Assembly: GCA_023213395.1 (NCBI GenBank)
Contig: CM041465.1
Location: 620,001-684,000 of the forward strand
Direction: 5' to 3'
Source: Cycas panzhihuaensis
Taxonomy: Eukaryota; Cycadophyta
DNA length: 64,000 bases
Below, in pieces: positions 32,741-47,014 of the stretch. The notes under the pieces were generated by a model that ran no database searches, was not told where the DNA came from, and worked only from the letters and a program-made list of their open reading frames with translations. A program made the position numbers and the translations under genes. How positions within the stretch are numbered: position 1 is the stretch's first letter; each line of letters begins with the position of its first letter.

Positions 32741-35520
32741 CAACGCACCTCATGCACTACGGCATAGACCAAAAATGTGCAACACATCGACCAACCTAAT
32801 AGAAGCCTGAGGCCAATGCTCAGAAGGACCCGACATGAAGCACAAAGGAACGGCCATGTTTCGTGCATAATTGAACTAGAGGAATCACAGAATAAGGGTC
32901 TGTCTGCCGTGCAGGGTCGACGCTCCCACTGCTAGCCAATTGTCAAGTCATTGCATGCCATGAATCGTGTTAAGCACACACGTGATGTGACTTTTGGTCG
33001 CAGGTGCCACCTCATGTGCTTCAGCATGGACCGAAAGAAAATGTACAACACGTTGATAGACCTAACAAAGGCCCAAGGCCAATGCTCGTGAGGAACCGGC
33101 ATGAAATACAAAGGAATGACTATGTTTCGCATGTAATTGAGCTAGAGGACTTATAGAATAAAGGTCCGTCCACCGAGTAGGGCCTACGGTTCCCCGCCAA
33201 AGACAAAGAAAATTCACCACCGCCACAAGTCGCTTTGCTCATAATCGGGCGAGCACTTCATGGAAAGGGTTTGCTTGCCGTCCCAAGGCCAATGCTCAGA
33301 AGGATCTAACATGAAGAACAAAGAAATGGCCACGCTTGCACATTATTGAACTAAAGGAATCACAAAATAAGGGTCTATCTGCAAGGTAAGACCAATGCTC
33401 ACCCTACCAAATAATTGATAAATCACCGCCTGTCATGAGTCGTGATAATAAAATACGAGACACATCTCTTGATCAAAGGTGCCACCTCATGCGCTACATG
33501 ATGGATGAAAACAAAGAACATATCGATCAATCTACAAAGGCCCAAGGCTAATTACTCGAGGGACCTGACATGAAGTGCAAAGGAATGGCCAAGTTTCGCA
33601 CGTAATTGAGCCAGAGGGCTCATGAAATAAGGGTCCATCCATCGAGCTGGCTTACGGTTCCCCACCCGCCTAAGGAAAAATCACCGCTTACCAGAGCCAT
33701 TTCACGATAATTGGGCTGCAGGACTTCATGAGAAAGTGCTGCCTGGTCCCTGTGCCAATGCTCAGAAGGGCCTGACATGAAGCACAAATGAATAGCCACG
33801 TTTCGCGTGTTATTGAACCAAATGAATCACGAAATAAGGGTCTGTCTGCCATGCAGGGCCAACACTCACCCTACCGGCCAATTATAAATCGCCACCTACC
33901 ATGAGTTAAGTCAATAATACAGGACGCGTCTTTCCATCGAAGGTGCCAACCTCATGCGCTACAGCATGGACCAAAAACACCCAACACGTCAACTGACCTA
34001 ACAAAGGCCCAAGGCTAATGCTCAGAAGGACCCGACATGAAGTGTAAAGGAATGGCCATGTTTCATACATAATTGAGCCAGAGGACTCATGGAATAAGGG
34101 TCCGTCCACCAAGTGAATCCTACGGTTCCCCCTACCAGCACAAGGAAAAATCACTACCTACTAGGAGTCGTTTCACACATAATTGGGCCAGAGGATTTCA
34201 TAGAAAGGGTCTGCCTGCCATCCCCAGGCCAATGCTCGGCGACCCAACATGAAGCACAAAGGAACGGCCACGTTTCATGCGTTATTGAACCAAAGGAATC
34301 ACGGAATAAGGGTCTATCTGCATTGAGGGCCAACGCTCACCTTGCTAGCCAATTGATAAATCGTCGCCTACCATAACTCAGGTCAATAATACGGGACGTG
34401 TCTTTCCGTCAAAGGTACCAACCTCATGCGCTACAGCATGGACCAAAAACTCCCAACACATTGACCGACCTAACAATCACCCAAGGCCAATGCTCAGAGG
34501 GACCTGACATGAAGTGCAAAGGAACGACCATGTTTCACACGCACTTAGCCGTAGGACTCACAGAATAAGGGTCCATCCACCGAGTGGGGCCTACGGTTCC
34601 CCCTGCTAGCACAAGGAAAAATCACCACCTACCATGAGTTGGGTCAATAATATGGGACGATCTTTCCATCAAGGTGCCAACCTCATGCGCTATAACATGG
34701 ACTGAAAATGCCCAACACGTCGAATAACCTAACAAAGGCCCAAGGCTAATGCTCATATGGACCCAACATGAAGTGCAAAGGAACGGCCATGTTTCGCACG
34801 TAATTGAGCCATAGGACTCATGGAATAAGGGTCCATCCAACAAGAGTGGGGCCTACGGTTCCCCTTGGCAGCACAAGGAAAAATCACCACCTGCCATGAG
34901 TCAGGTCAATAATACGAAACGCATCTTTCCATCGAAGGTGCCAACCTCATGTGCTATAGCATGGACCGAAAATGCCCAACACATTGACCAACCTAACAAA
35001 GGCCTAAGGCCAATGCTCAGAGGGACCTGACATGAAGTGCAAAGGAATGGCCATGTTACGTACATAATTGAGCCATAGGACTCACGGAATAAGGGTCCAT
35101 CCATCGAGCGGGGCCTACGGTTCCCCCGCCAAAGACAAGGAAAAATCGCGCCATGAGAGAGTCAGGTCAATAATACGGGACGTGTCTTTCCATGGAAGGT
35201 GCCAATCTCATTTGCTACAGCATGGATCGAAAACACCAACACGTCGACTGACCTAACAAAGGCCCAAGGCCAATGCTCAGAGGGACCCAACATGAAGCGC
35301 AAAGGAATGGCCATGTTTCGTACGTAATTAAGCCATAGGACTCACGGAATAAGGGTCCATCCACCGAGGGGGGCCTACGATTCCCCCTGCTAGCACAAGG
35401 AAAAATCACTGTCTGCCAGGCGCTGTTTCACGCATAATTGAGCCAGAGGACTCACAGAAAAGGGTTTGCCTGCCATGTAGGACCGATGGTGCCCCCTGCT
35501 CCTCTCAAAAGGAAATATCA
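32741..35520. repeat. C repeat array, about 260 bp, spacer b
   Basis: Longer than in the other spacers. The regular part has the gtcaataata anchor near 33910, 34385, 34645, 34903 and 35165. The 18S-side part (32741-33900) holds older, more diverged units with small deletions, for example near 32960, 33440 and 33540. Confidence 0.88.
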
Positions 35521-35810
35521 CCACCTGCCATGAGCTGAAGCTTTCCCCACTAGAGAGAAGTGAGCCATCCAATGCTCAAGAAAATCTGCCCACGAAGAAA
35601 GGGAGGCTGCCACACCCCTAACCGAGAGAATGAAGAGAGACAACCAAAACATCAAAAGGGGAGAAGTTGGGGATAAAATTCACAATGTTGTCAACAAAAA
35701 TGACTTAAGAATTTAGAGACAGACTATACAGAAGGGAACACATGAAGCTGCATGCCGAACAAACCAAAAACTAAGGGGAGGCCATAGCTAATTCACTGCC
35801 AAAAAAAGAA
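35521..35810. other. Link block D, spacer b
   Basis: Homologous to 10786-11055 with few differences; same tatacagaagggaacacatg landmark. No gene seen. Confidence 0.6.
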
Positions 35811-38800
35811 TTTGAATCACCACCTTGCAAAAGCTGACTACAGGCCAAGGTAAATAAGGGTCTCGAACAATAATTCGAGAAAAAGTAAGCGAGATCCCAA
35901 CAAACACCAAACGAAAGCGATCAGATGCTGAAATATAGGAGATCGATTAGCAACAATGGAAAAGAGAGTGGGCTGCCACAATAAGAGGGGAAACACATGA
36001 GACAAGGTGTGAAGACGAAAAAGAAGATTGGGACTTCCATTGAAAAGGGGGGAGTGGGGGACAACACAAACCATCATGGGGGAGAAAAACATCCCAAATA
36101 TGTTATGCAGGTGAAAGAGCACTGCAACAACCTAGGTTGAGAGGGTGAATGATACGAGATATGTCTTTAGATTGGAGGTGGTAAACGGCCCATCCTATAC
36201 CCACTTAAGAAAAGGGGAATGCTAACAAAGCATCTCCCCCCACAAGAGGGACATGACCAGCTCACGCCCCATTGAAAGGGAGGCCGCAACATAACCCCAA
36301 CTGAAAGAACGAGAACAGACAATCAAAATATCAAAGAGGAGAATTGTCCATCAATAATAAAAAAGACCGACAACTAAAACAAGAGGGAAACACATGAGAG
36401 GGAGTCAAACATGGAAGGGGTGGAAATGAACAACAAAATTGGGACAACGATAGAAAAGGGTGTGAGGGAACAAGGTAAACAAGCATCGAGGAGAAAAACA
36501 TCCTAGATATGTGTCGAGGGTGAAAGAGCACCATGACAACATGGGTTGAGAGGGTGAGTGATACGGGACGTGTCTTTGGGTCAGAGGTGGTAAATGGCCC
36601 ATCCCATGCCCACTTAGGAAAAGCAAAATGCTAACAAAGCATCTCACCCACCCTGAAGAGGGACATAACCATCTCACGCCCGTCCGAAAGGAAGCTGCCA
36701 CACACCCCCAACTGAAAGAAGAAAAACAAAGGGACCATCAAAACATTAAAAGGGAGAATTCACCAATAGCAATAGAAGAAATTGACAACCCAAACAAGAG
36801 GGAAATGCATGAGGGATAGACAAACATACAAGCGGGTGAAGACGAATAAGATGATTGGGACTTCCACAGAAAAGGGTGGGAGAGAAGAGAAGACAAATGG
36901 GCATTAGGGAGAAAAGCAAGCATCTGATTTGAATCACCACCTTGTAAAAGCTGCCTGGGCCTAGGGTAAACAAGGGTATCGAACAACAATTCGGGAAAAA
37001 GCAAGCAAGATCCCAACAAACACCAAACGAAAGTGATCAGAGGCTGAAACATAGGAGATCGATCGATAATAATGGAAAAGAGAGCGGGCCACCACAACAA
37101 GAGGGGAAACGCATGAGATAGGTTGTGAAGACAAAAAAAGAAGATTGGGACTTCCATCGAAAAGGGTGGAGGGGAGGGGGACAACACAAACCGGCATGGG
37201 GGAGAAAAACATCCCAAATATGTTATGCAGGTGAAAGAGCACTTCAACAACTAGGGTTGAGAGGGTGAATGATACAGGATGTGTCTTTAGACTGGAGGTG
37301 GTAAACGGCCCGTCCCATGCCCACTTAAGAAAAAGGGAAAGCTAACAAAGCATCTCCACCCCACCAGGAGGGACACGGCTAGCTCACGCCCATTGAAAGG
37401 GAGGTCAGAACACAACCCCAACCAAAAGGAGGAGAACAAACAATCGAAACATCAAAGGGGAGAATTATCTGGCAACAATACAAAAGACTGATAGTCAAAA
37501 CAAGAGGGAAACGCATGAGAAGGAGACAAACATGGAAGGGGTGAAAATAAACAATAAGATTGGGACATCAATTGAAAAGGGTGTGAGGGAATAAGACAAA
37601 CGAGCATCGGGAGAAAAGCGTCGGATATATGCCGAGGGTGAAAGAGCACCGTAACAATATGGGTTGAGAGGGTGAATGATACGAGACGTGTCTTTGGGTC
37701 AGAGGTGGTAAACGGCCCATCCTATGCCCACTTAGGAAAAGCAAAATACTAACAAAGGATCTTCCCCACCCCCAAGAGGGACATGACCATCTCATGCCCA
37801 TCCAAAAGGAAGGCCGACACACACCCCCAACCAAAAGAAGAAAACAAAGGGACCATCGAAACATCAAGGGATAATTCACCAATAGAAACAGAAGAAATTG
37901 ACTACCCAAACAAGAGGGAAATGCATGAGGGATAGACAAACATGCAAGTAGGTGAAGACAAACAAGACAATTATGACTTCCGTCGAAAAGGGTGGGAGTG
38001 AAGAAGATAAATAGGCATCGGGGAGAAAAATGAGCATCTGGTTTGAATCACCACCTTGTAAAAGCTGATTGCGGCCAGGGATAAACAAGGGTATCGAACA
38101 ATAATTTGGGAAAAAGTGAGCGAGATCCCAACAAACACCAAACGAAAGCGATTAGAGGCTAAAACATAGGAGATCGATCGATAACAATGGAAAAGAGAGT
38201 GGGCCACCACAATAAGAAAGGAAATGCATGAGAAGGGGTGTGAAGATAAAAAAGAAGATAGGGACTTCCATCGAAAAGGGGGGAGAGGGGGGAACAATAC
38301 AAACCAGCATGGGGGAGAAAAACATCCCAAATATGTTCTATGGGTGAAGGAGCACTGCAACAACCTGGGTTGAGAGGGTGAATGATACGAGACGTGTCTT
38401 TAGATCAGAGGTGGTAAACAGCCCGTCCCATGCCCACTTAAGAAAGGGGAATGCTAACAAATCATCTCCCCCCCTAGGAAGGACACGACTAGCTCATGCC
38501 CCACCAAAAGGGAGGCTGCAACACAACCCTAACCAAAAGAAGGAGAACAGACAATCGAAACATCAAAGAGGAGAATTATCTAGCAACAATCAAAAGGTCC
38601 GACAGTCGAAACAAGAGCGAAATGTATGAGAGGGAGACAAACATAGAAGGGGTGAAAATGAACAACAAGATTGGGACGTCGATCGAAAAGGGTGTGAGGG
38701 AACAAGACAAATAAGCATCGAGGAGAAAAGTGTCCCAGATATATGCCGAGGGTGAAAGAGCACTGTGACAACATGGGTTGAGAGGGTGAGTGATACGGGA

Positions 38801-40330
38801 CGTGTCTATTGGGTCAAAGGTGGTAAACGACCCGTCCCATGCCCACTTAGAAAAAGTGAAATGCTAACAAAGCATCTCCCCCACCCCTAAGAGGGACACA
38901 ACCATCTCACGCCCATTCGAAAGGAAGGCCGCCACACACCTGCAACTGAAAGAAGAAAAAAAAAAGGGACCATTGAAACATTGAAGGAGAGAATTCACCA
39001 ATAGCAACAGAAGAAATCAACATCCCAAACAAGAGGGAAACACACGAGGGATAGACAAACATGCAAGCGAGTGAAGACGAATAAGATGATTGGGACTTCC
39101 ATAAAAAAGGGTGGGAGTGAAGAAGATAAACGGGCATCGGGGAGAAAAGCGAGCATCTGATTTGAATCACCACCTTGTAAAAGCTTATCATGCCTGTGGT
39201 AAACAAGGGTATCAAACAACAATTTGAGAAAAAGCGAGCGACATCCCAACAAACACCAAACAAAAGCAATCATATGCTGAAACATAGGAGATCAATCGAC
39301 AACAATGGAAAAGAGAGCGGGCTGCCACAACAAGAGGGGAAACGTATGAGATGGGGTGTGAAGACGAAAAAGAAGATTGGGACTTCCATCAAAAATGGGG
39401 GAGGGGGGGGACAACACAAACTGGCATGGGGGAGAAAAACATCCCAAATATGTTTTGCGGGTGAAAGAGCACTGCAACAACCTGGGTTGAGAGGGTGAAT
39501 AATATGGGACATGTCTTTAGATTAGAGGTGGTAAACGACCAGTCCCATGCCCACTTAAGAAAACGGTAATGCTAATAAAGCATCTCCCCCCACAAGAGGG
39601 ACACGACCATCTCACGCCCCACCGAAAGGGAGGCCACAACACAACCTCAACTGAAAGAAGGAGAATGCATAATCGAAACATCAAAGAGGAGAATTTTCTA
39701 GCAATAATAAAAATGAACGACAGCCGAAACAAGAGGGAAATACATGAGAGGGAGACAAACATGGAAGGGTGAAATGAACAACTAGATTGGGACATCTACG
39801 AAAAGGGTATAAGGGAACAAGACAAACGAGCATCAAGGAGAAAAGCATCCCAAATATGTGCCAAGGGTGAAAGAGCATCGTGACAACATGGGTTGAGAGG
39901 GTGAATGATACGGGATATGTGTTTGGGTCAGAGGTGGTAAACGGCCCATCCCGTGCCCACCTAAGAAAAGCGAAATGCTAACAAAGCATCTCCCCCACCC
40001 CCAAGAGGGACACGACCATCTCACGCCGTCTCGAAAGGAAGGCCACCACACACCCCCAACCGAAAGAAGAAAAACAAAGGGACCATCATAACATTGAAGG
40101 GGAGAATTCACCAACAATAACAGAAGAAATCGACAGCCCAAACAAGTGGGAAACACATGAGGGATAGACAAACATGGAAGTGTGAAGTTGAACAAGACGA
40201 TTGCAACTTCTATTGAAAAGGGTGGAGGGAAGAAGACAAATGAGCATCGGGGAGAAAAGCGTCCTAAATATATGTCAGGGGTGAAAGAGCACCGTGACAC
40301 CATGGGTTGAGAGGGTGAATGATACGGGGC
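35811..40330. repeat. E array, 1.11-kb higher-order repeats x 4, spacer b
   Basis: The gaatcaccaccttg anchor recurs near 35816, 36932, 38046 and 39166, spacings 1116, 1114 and 1120 bp. The gggacgtgtctttg-type anchor occurs near 36147, 36557, 37268, 37675, 38386, 38789, 39500 and 39907, repeating the 400/710 alternation of spacer a. Copy number equals spacer a. Confidence 0.92.
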
Positions 40331-41935
40331 CTGTCTTCGGGTCAGAGGTGATAAATGGCACATCCCGTGCCCACTTAGGAAAAGCGAAATGCTAACAAAG
40401 CATCTCCCCCACCCCCAAGACGGACATGACCATCTCACGCCCATCTGAAAGGAAGGCCACCAGACACCCCCAACCGAAAGATGAAAAACAAAGGGACCAT
40501 CAAAACATCAAAGGGGAGAATTCACCAACAGCAATGGAAGAAATCGACAGATGGCCCAAACAAGGGGGAAACGCATAAGGGGTAGACAAACATGGAAGTG
40601 TGAAGACTTAACAAGACAATACGGCACTTTCATCAAAAAGAGTGTGAGGGAAGAAGACAAACGGACATCAGGGAGAAAAGCATCGTAAATATATACCGAG
40701 GGTGAAAGAGCATCGTGGCACCATGGGTTACGAGGCTAAATGATGCAGGATGTGTCTTTGGGTCAGAGATGGTAAACGGCCTGTCCCGTGCCCATTTGAG
40801 AAACACAAGATGCTAACAAAGCATCTGGCCCACCCCAAGAGGGACACCACTGAAAGGGAGGCCACCACACACCCCCAACCGAAACAAAGAAAATAGACAG
40901 CAAAACATCGAAGGGGAGAATTGGCCAGCAATAATGGAAAAAACCAACAGCCCAAACAAGAGGGAAACGCATGAGATGGAGACAAACAAGACGATTGGAA
41001 CTTCCATCGAAAAGGGTGCTAGGGAACAAGACAAATGGGCATCAGTGGGAAAGGCATCCCAAATATATGTTGGGGGTGAAAGAGCACCGCTACAACCTAG
41101 GTTGAGAGGGGAAATGATACGAGACGTGTCTTTCGATCAAAGGTGGTAAATGGCCCATCTGGTGCCCACTTAAGAAGAGCAGGATGTGCGCAAAGAATCT
41201 CACCCTAGGAGGGACACGACCATCTCAACGCAGGGCCATAGATGAGATTGATCGACAATAATGGGAGAAGCCAGATTGCCCAAACAAGAGGGAAACACAT
41301 GAGATGGGGGGACAAACGTGGAGGGGGTGAGGATGAAAAATAAGATTGGGACCTCCAGCAGAACAGGTGGGAGGGAACAAGACAAATGAGCATCAGAGAG
41401 AAAAACATCCCACACATGTGACTAGGGGTGAAAGAGTAGCACCAGAACCTAGGTTGGGAGGGGTAATAATACGAGACATGTCTTTGGGCCAGAGGTGGTA
41501 AATGGCCTGCCCAGTGCCCACTTAGGAAGAACAAGATGTGCACAAAGCATCTTGCACCTGAAGGGACACGACCATCTCAACGCAGGTCCATAGACAAGAT
41601 TGATCAGCATCAATGGGAGAAGCCAGAACGCCCAAACAAGAGGAAAATGCATGAGATGGGGGGGACAAACATGGAAGGGGTGAGGACGAAAAACAAGATT
41701 GGGACCTCCATCGGAACAGGTGGGAGGGAACAAGACCAATGACCATCGTAGAGAAAAATGTCCCACACATGTGACGGGGGGTGAAAGAGCACTGCCAGAA
41801 CCTGGGTTGGGAACGGGAATGATACGAGACGTGTCTTTGGGTCACTGTGGTAAATAGCCCATCCAAAGGCCCACTTAGGAAGAGTGGGATGCGCCAAAGC
41901 ATCTTGCCACCGAGGGACACGACCATCTCATGCAT
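40331..41935. repeat. E array, simple monomers, spacer b
   Basis: Anchors near 40317, 40740, 41115, 41468 and 41818, the same five-monomer series with shrinking period as in spacer a. Monomer-by-monomer features (such as the shortened 40700-40870 unit lacking the accatctcacgcc part) match the same rank in spacers a and c. Confidence 0.88.
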
Positions 41936-42335
41936 TTTGACTGTTTTGGGCCATTTCAAAGCCGTTTTAGTCATTCCTATATAGATTCTGACTGTTCTTG
42001 GTCATTTTAGAGCCATTTTAGTCATTTCTGAACCGGTTTTGATCATTTATGATCATTTTATAGCCATTTTAACCGATTTTGATCGTTTGTGGTCATTTTA
42101 CAGTTGTTTTAGCCATTTCTAAATTGATTTTGATCGTTTATGGTCATTTTACAGCTGTTTTAGCCATTTCCAAACTGATTTTGATTATTTATGGTCATTT
42201 TACAACTACTTTAGTCATTTCTAAACTGATTTTGATCATTTATGGTCATTCGTGAGCTGTTTTTACTATTTCTGAACTCGTTTTGACCATTTCTAGCCAT
42301 ATTGATTGTTTTATTCACCAACACCTCTACGCCAA
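41936..42335. repeat. F array, T-rich repeats of about 51 bp, spacer b
   Basis: Same T-rich repeat as 17111-17515, with anchors such as tttatggtcattttacag. It is followed by ccatattgattgttttattc, as in the other spacers. Confidence 0.85.
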
Positions 42336-42504
42336 AAGTAACCGGTTGCCTCGAAACCAAACAGGCAATTGAAGCAAAGGGACTAACGGCTGGAGTTGCT
42401 CCTTGGTGTGATTAGCAGCCTTTGGGAATGGGCGACTCATAAGAGGGGGACTGGCAAAATAAAACATCTAGATACATGCCAAAGGCAGAGAAAAACATCT
42501 CATA
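42336..42504. other. Spacer remnant up to the deletion junction
   Basis: Homologous to 17521-17700: it holds the decayed inverted repeat (ttgcctcga at 42346 with a mutated second arm), then aaagggactaacggctggag and gatacatgccaaaggcagag. It ends abruptly at acatctcatatat. Confidence 0.75.
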
Positions 42505-44131
42505 TATCCGCCTCCACGTCCCAATTCAAGAATATTAACCCGATTCCCTTTCGATGTACATGCAAAGTGCACCCTTCACACAGGGCTTCCCCATCTCTTA
42601 CGATTGACTAACCCATGTCTAAGTGTTGTTCACATGGAACCTTTCCCCACTTCAGTCTTCAAAGTTCTCATTTAAATATTTGCTACTACCACCAAGATCC
42701 GTGACGGGGCCGGGCCTAGATCTGCACTCCAAGGTTTCTCAATGACCCCCACATCCTCCTACTCACCAAGGCTAAGAACTTGCCCCGACAACCGAGTATA
42801 GGTCCCGCACTTCAGCGCCATCCATTTTTTGGGCTAGTTGACACGGCAGGTAAGTTGTTACACACCCTTAGTGATTTTGACTTCCATGTCCACCGTCCTG
42901 TTGTCTTAATCAACCAACACCCTTTGTGGGATCTGGGGTAGCATGCATTCTAGCATCAGAATTGACTTTTGATTCATCCTGCATCGCTAGTTCTGCTTAC
43001 CAAAAATAGCCCACATAGAGCTCCCCGATTCCACTGTATGGCCACAGAAAGCAAATGCACTGCCTTACCTATTTAAAGTTTGAGAATAGGCTGAGGGCAT
43101 TACGCCCCTGATGCCTCTAATCATTTGCTTTACCTGATAAAACTCACACCTGAGCTCTAGCCATCTTGAGGGAAACTTTAGAGGAAACCAGCTACTAGAT
43201 GGTTCGATTAGCCTTTCGCCCCTACACCCAAGTCGATTTAACAATTTGCACGTCAATATCATCACTACGGGCCTCCACCAAAGTTTCCTCCGGCTTCACC
43301 TCCGCCTGTGCATAGTTCACCATCTTTTGGGTCCCAACAGTATACTCTCACCGAACCCTTCATAGAAGATCGAGGTTGGTCAGCAGTGCACGCCCCCAAG
43401 GGGCATCTCACCAGTTAGCTTCCTTGCACCTAATGGGTTTCCGAACTCGCAGACTCGCACACATGTCAGACTCCTTGGTCTGTGTTTCAAGATGGGCTAG
43501 ATGGAAAGCTCGCAGACCAATGCCACAAGTGTGTGTGTGCGGCACGCCACAAAGGTGCGCACTTCTCTTAGCAACCATCGCAATGATGAAACTTCGCTCA
43601 GTCTCCTACATGCATTTTTGTCACCATGACAGCCAACGATGGTCCACACCCCGAGCTGAGCGACAGATCGAGGATCATTGTTCTGCATCTGCCCAGAGCA
43701 CATCACCAACCTCCATCCACTTCCCTCCCGACAATTTCAAGCACTCTTTAACTCTCTTTTCAAAGTCCTTTACATCTTTCCCTCATGGTACTTGTTCGCT
43801 ATCGGTCCCTCGTCCATATTTAGCCCTGGACAGAATTTACCACTTGATTAGGGCTATATTCCCAAACAACCTGACTCGTAAACAATGCCTTGTGATGCAA
43901 CAGGGTCTGAACTTGACAGGGATCTCACCTCTTGGCGCCTCCAGGGACTTGGGCCTCGGTCCATCAAGATGCTTCTATAGGCTATAATTCAAATGGCACT
44001 GCTGCCTGATTTTCATGTTGGACTCTTCTTGGTTCGCTCACCGTTACTAGGGGAATCCTTGTAAGTTTCTTTTCCTCTGCTTAGTGATATGCTTAAACTC
44101 AGCGTGTGCTCTTGCCTAACCTGGGGTCACA
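42505..44131 (-). pseudogene. 25S rRNA, unit U3, 3' half deleted
   Basis: Only the 5' 1.63 kb (about 48 percent) of the gene remains. The 5' end near 44131 follows ctaacctggggtcac. The other end joins spacer sequence directly: cgcctccacgtcccaattc at 42507 lines up with 23616 in U2 and about 1493 in U1. The remaining part has further small deletions (such as ctcttggcgcctccagggac near 43929). It cannot make a working 25S rRNA. Confidence 0.96.
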
Positions 44132-44375
44132 TGATGTGGATGGGAGGAACTCTGGTCGAAGCCTTGGCCTCCCTAGTGCTTAAGTTGAGGGGGTTTTCCC
44201 TACGTGTCATGCACTTATGGTGCACGTATCAATCTGCCAAGCCGACCGAACCACTGCTCGTCGATGCCTAACAACAAGAACACAATCTGCTTAAGCTGAT
44301 AGTGCTACAAAGGACACAGACTGCCAGCTCCCCTCCACTACCCGCATGCAGGTAATGGGGCAATTTGATTATATG
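44132..44375 (-). other. ITS2, unit U3
   Basis: About 244 nt, homologous to ITS2 of U1 and U2, closest in its 5.8S-side part to U2 (cagctcccctccactacccg). Confidence 0.85.
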
Positions 44376-44532
44376 TGACATCCAGGCAGACGTGCCCTCA
44401 TTCGAAGCCTCAAGCGCAACTTGCATTCAAAGACTGGATGACTCACTGGATTCTACAATTCACACTACGTATCGCATTTTGCTACGTTCTTCATCATGGC
44501 GAGGGTCGAGATATCCGTTGCCGAGAGTCGTG
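44376..44532 (-). rRNA. 5.8S rRNA, unit U3 (degenerate)
   Basis: About 157 nt. It keeps GACTCTCGGCAACGGATATC, the most canonical start of the three, but GAATTGCAGAATCC reads GAATTGTAGAATCC and the CGATGAAGAACGTAGC region reads TGATGAAGAACGTAGC. Probably silent like its neighbours. Confidence 0.93.
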
Positions 44533-45227
44533 CATTTCCACAAATATGCCACATGGGCCCCTATAGAACACTAGATCGAGGGTCTATGCAGTAACTCGAG
44601 TCCTTGGTATGCTGGGCACCCTGTGCTTTTTGTTTGTTGGCACACCCCACTCCAACGACGCCCGCTGTACAACGAGACAACCCTGCCCCTTCCCCGAGAG
44701 GACACGGCCCATACATCAACTCAGAGTCATGGCAAGGGGGGGCAGGGGGGGGGGGGGGGGGCGAGAGTCATACAAAACTGTTGCAGGGATAAGACAATGC
44801 TAAAAATGTCCCAGTTACCCAACATGATCAAACAGTCCATGCCACACTTCCCATTCCCCAAGCCCACTACTGACAGGGGCCCCCTACAAGCGACAGAGGG
44901 GTGTCTGACCCTCTCGATGAACCTAATGGGATAGATGCTATGATAAACGCTGCCCACCATCCCACATGTGGCTCTTGGGCTACGATCTATATATCCTTGA
45001 GCGCGGTGGAAGCAAGATGGGCAATGGGCAGAGTCTGATGTCCCAACATCCCTCTTCGCGAGAGAATGACAAGGTCATTCCAGCCCCCTCCTGCACCTAG
45101 ACTGCATGCAGCTGAGTAGAGACGTCTAGAGCAATGATGAGGAACATGACACCTTCAAGGGGCCCAAAATCTATCACGTCCCCACCTAAAAGTTTGCTCG
45201 TTATCTATGGTATCCAGAGACTAGTGC
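44533..45227 (-). other. ITS1, unit U3, with a 17-G run
   Basis: About 695 nt, the longest of the three. At the site of the 13-G run in U2 it has aaggggggg, then ca, then 17 G at 44745-44761. The rest aligns with U1 and U2. Confidence 0.85.
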
Positions 45228-45240
45228 CAATGATCCTTCT

Positions 45241-45272
<32 letters not shown>

Positions 45273-45429
45273 ACTCCTTCCTCTAAATAATAAGGTTTAA
45301 TGAACTTCTTGCGACGTCAGCAATAGCAAACCACCATCATCACCATGATCCGAACACTGCACCAGATCATTCAATTAGTAGGAGCGACAGACGATGTGTA
45401 CAAAGGGTAGGGACATAGTCAACACGTGT

Positions 45430-45466
<37 letters not shown>

Positions 45467-45822
45467 TCAATAATTCCAATGATCTATCCCCATCATGATG
45501 AAATTTCCATAGATTACCCAGACCTCTTAGCTAAGGTTATAGACTCGTTGAATACATCAGTGTAGTGCATGTACAGCCCAAAATATCTAAGGGCATCACA
45601 GACCTATTATTGCCTCAAACTTCCATGGCCTGAATGACCATAGTCCCTCTAAGAAGCTGGCTGCAAAGGAAACCCTCTACGTAACTAGTTAACAGGCTGA
45701 GGTCTTGTTCGTTAACGGAATTAACTAGATAAATCACTCCACCAACTAAGAATGGCCATGCACCACCACCCATAGAATCAAGAAAGAGCTCTCAATCTAT
45801 CAATCCTTACTATGTCCGACTC

Positions 45823-45854
<32 letters not shown>

Positions 45855-47014
45855 TGTGCTCCACTGGTGGTGCCCTTCTATCAATTCCTTTAAGTTTCAC
45901 TTATAACATACTCCCGAAACCCAAAAACTTAGATTTCTCATAAGGTGCCGGTGGAGTCCTTAGAGCAACATCCACCAATCCCTAGTAGGCATCATTTATG
46001 GTTGAGACTAAGACTAGATCTCGATCGCCACGAGCCCCCAACTTTCATTCCCGACATGAAGACATCCTTAGTAAATGCTTTTGCAGTGGTTCATCTTTCA
46101 TAAATCCAAGAATTTCACCTCTGACAATGAAATATGAATGCCCCCAACCATCCCTATTAATCATTACTCTAGTCCCAAAGGCCAACGTAATAGGACTAGA
46201 ATCCTATCGTGTTATTCGATGCTAATGTATTCAGAGTATAGGCTTGCCTTGAGCACTCTAATTTTTTCAAAGTAACAATGCTAGAGCCACAACCCAGGCA
46301 ACTAAGTCTAGGAATGCACCGCTGGCAAAAGGGATGAAATGATCGATGCACACCAAAAGGCAGACTAGCTCCGCCGCATCAAGATCCAACTACGAGCCTT
46401 TTAACCAGAATAACTTAAATATATGCTATTGAGCCGGAATTATCGCAATGGCCGGGCACCAGACTTGCCCTCCAATGGATCCTCATTAAGGGATTTAAAT
46501 TGTACTCATTCCAATTACCAGACTCAATGAGCCCAGTATTGTTATTTATTATCACTACCTCCCCATGTCAGGATTGGGTAATTTGTGGCGGCCTTCCTTG
46601 GATGTGGTAGTCGCTCGTGCCCTCTTCGTAATCAAACCCTAATTCTCCATCACCCATCACCACCATGGTAGGCCTCTATCCTACCATCAAAAGTTGATAG
46701 GGCAGAAATTTGAATGAAGCATCACTGGCACTAGGGCCATGCAATCCGTCAAGTTATCATGAATCACCGACACGCCGAACAAGAGCTTGCATTGGCCTTT
46801 TATCTAATAAATGCGTCCATTCCAGAAGTCGATTTGGTACATGTATTAGCTCTAGAATTACTATGGTTATTCGAGTAACAGGAATATCATCAAATAAACT
46901 ATAATTGATTTAATGAGCCATTCGTAGTTTCACAGTCTGAAATAGTTCATACTAATATATGCATGGCTTAATCTTTGAGACAAGCATATGACTACTGGCA
47001 GGATTAACCAGGTA
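45228..47014 (-). rRNA. 18S rRNA, unit U3 (degenerate)
   Basis: About 1787 nt. The 3' end is near ccaatgatccttctgcaggt (45228-45247), the 5' end at ggattaaccaggta (47001-47014). It has several short deletions in conserved cores, for example tttgtggcggccttccttgg near 46580 (functional genes carry the longer GCGCGCCTGCTGCCTTCC region) and cataacatactcccgaaac-type loss near 45905-45920. Confidence 0.96.

Noticed and set aside
43376-43987. 203-codon open frame on the plus strand
   Set aside because: It is antisense to the truncated 25S gene and has no counterpart open frame of that length in U1 or U2.
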